Shown: positions 63,357 through 64,000 of the stretch, in pieces
How positions within the stretch are numbered: position 1 is the first letter of the stretch
Layout of the letters: each line of letters opens with the position of its first letter
The notes under the pieces: generated by a model
What the model was told of the DNA's origin: nothing
What the model saw: the letters and a program-made list of their open reading frames with translations, nothing else
Databases searched by the model: none
DNA from: Tillandsia leiboldiana
Taxonomy: Eukaryota; Streptophyta; Magnoliopsida; Poales; Bromeliaceae
Length of the DNA stretch: 64,000 nucleotides
Assembly (NCBI GenBank): GCA_029204045.2
Contig: CM055063.1
Coordinates: forward strand, 33,838,810 to 33,902,809
Reading direction: 5' to 3'
Program-made: the position numbers and the translations under genes

Positions 63357-64000
63357 TGTCACGCCCCGGGGGTTCAAATCGCGCGGAAGAGGAGGCACCG
63401 ATGCCCCTGAATTAGCCATATATTTTTTTTTTGTAAAACATTACTCCCCGGCGCGTGCCCAGACCCGCCGCATACACAAATTCATTCTGCAAATGGGCAG
63501 AGTCTCCTTTGTATATGCACGGCGTCTCGACTACCAAGTGTCTCACAAGGCGTAGCTCACACAATCTCTAACCACATCAGTTGGAGTCTCGTACACATAC
63601 AACCAAACAATACACATGATATTCTAGCATTCACTTAGAGCATAGAGGCCGGTGTTTTGAAAGGATAAATAATCACAAGGTTTTGAAAGCGGCATCCACA
63701 TGACGCCATCGTTTATGAAAACTGTTCGCAAACACATAAATCCCATAAGGTTTGTAAAGCTCGGTGCCCCATCGACACCCACGTTTTAAAAGTAGTTTTC
63801 GCAATCGGTTTTCTTTGCTTTCCATCGTTCAAAACGGCCAAGTAAGAGAGTACGTAGAATTCATTCAATTATTCGAAAAGGAAAAAAAAAAGGCAACATC
63901 CACTTCGACCCCACGGGGGTGTCGCAATCCACAACTAGCTACCATGAATAATAAAAGAAAAGGGAAAAAGAGTCACTGTATCTGAAGTCACCCAAAAATC
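63357..64000 (-). repeat. Gypsy LTR edge (G5/G4 family), continues beyond the window
   Basis: Starts TGTCACGCCCCGGGG and is homologous to 5399-6048, including GGAGTCTCCTTTGTATAT-like sequence near 63500. Inserted in the N2 5' LTR; whether it is a solo LTR or a whole element cannot be seen. Confidence 0.8.

Overview
The window looks like intergenic heterochromatin of a seed plant. All recognisable coding sequence belongs to LTR retrotransposons, in several nested layers. I found no host protein gene, tRNA, rRNA, CRISPR array or bacterial operon. The plant assignment rests on Ty1/copia elements of Sirevirus type, Ty3/gypsy chromoviruses of Tekay/Del type with very long LTRs and initiator-tRNA-Met primer sites, and 5-bp target duplications. 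The species cannot be told from the sequence. A run of 100 N (32394-32493) is an assembly gap.

Layout, left to right. SireA: 3' end of a plus-strand Sirevirus-like copia element (1-2288), inserted in a minus-strand gypsy element, G5 (2289-11230). The G5 5' LTR is itself split by a solo LTR (6049-9434, duplication GATAC). A short LTR-derived scrap (11231-11821) is followed by SireB (11822-17762), a minus-strand Sirevirus keeping its 3' LTR, an extra ORF (ORF3) and part of pol. Then come two decayed plus-strand gypsy elements, G1 (17763-25740) and G2 (25741 to the gap). After an unassigned stretch lies G3 (33966-44950), a complete gypsy element with both LTRs, duplication CTTAG and an open 1203-codon pol. 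G4 (44956-55879) is a deleted gypsy element whose 3' LTR holds N1 (48961-54820, duplication AAGGT). N1 is a Sirevirus-related element that encodes gag but no pol. A minus-strand gypsy fragment, G6 (55880-58631), a second gag-only element, N2 (58632-63356), and the edge of another gypsy LTR (63357-64000) complete the window.

The most unusual signals are non-coding. (1) Every complete Sirevirus-type LTR here carries, 230-450 bases downstream of its TATA box, an array of small hairpins with an almost constant six-base loop (UGGAUU in the element's sense) on stems of different sequence. (2) SireB has, upstream of ORF3, a second cassette of CCGG palindromes, a TATA box, a strong splice donor and a matching acceptor next to the ORF3 start; it resembles an LTR promoter placed inside the element. 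(3) A block of about 105 bases downstream of pol in SireB is kept in the pol-less N1 and N2, with a small hairpin whose stem changes on both sides. (4) The gypsy LTRs share a double stem-loop followed by a splice acceptor and donor that would define a 30-54 base exon, and the gag start codons sit directly behind strong acceptors. This suggests leader splicing that would remove the primer-binding site. All four are sequence-based proposals without expression data.

How the parts work together: the intact or near-intact elements encode Gag, protease, reverse transcriptase, RNase H and integrase. N1 and N2 supply only Gag-like protein and cis signals, so they would need a Sirevirus in trans. Most copies are now broken by frameshifts, deletions and C-to-T nonsense changes.
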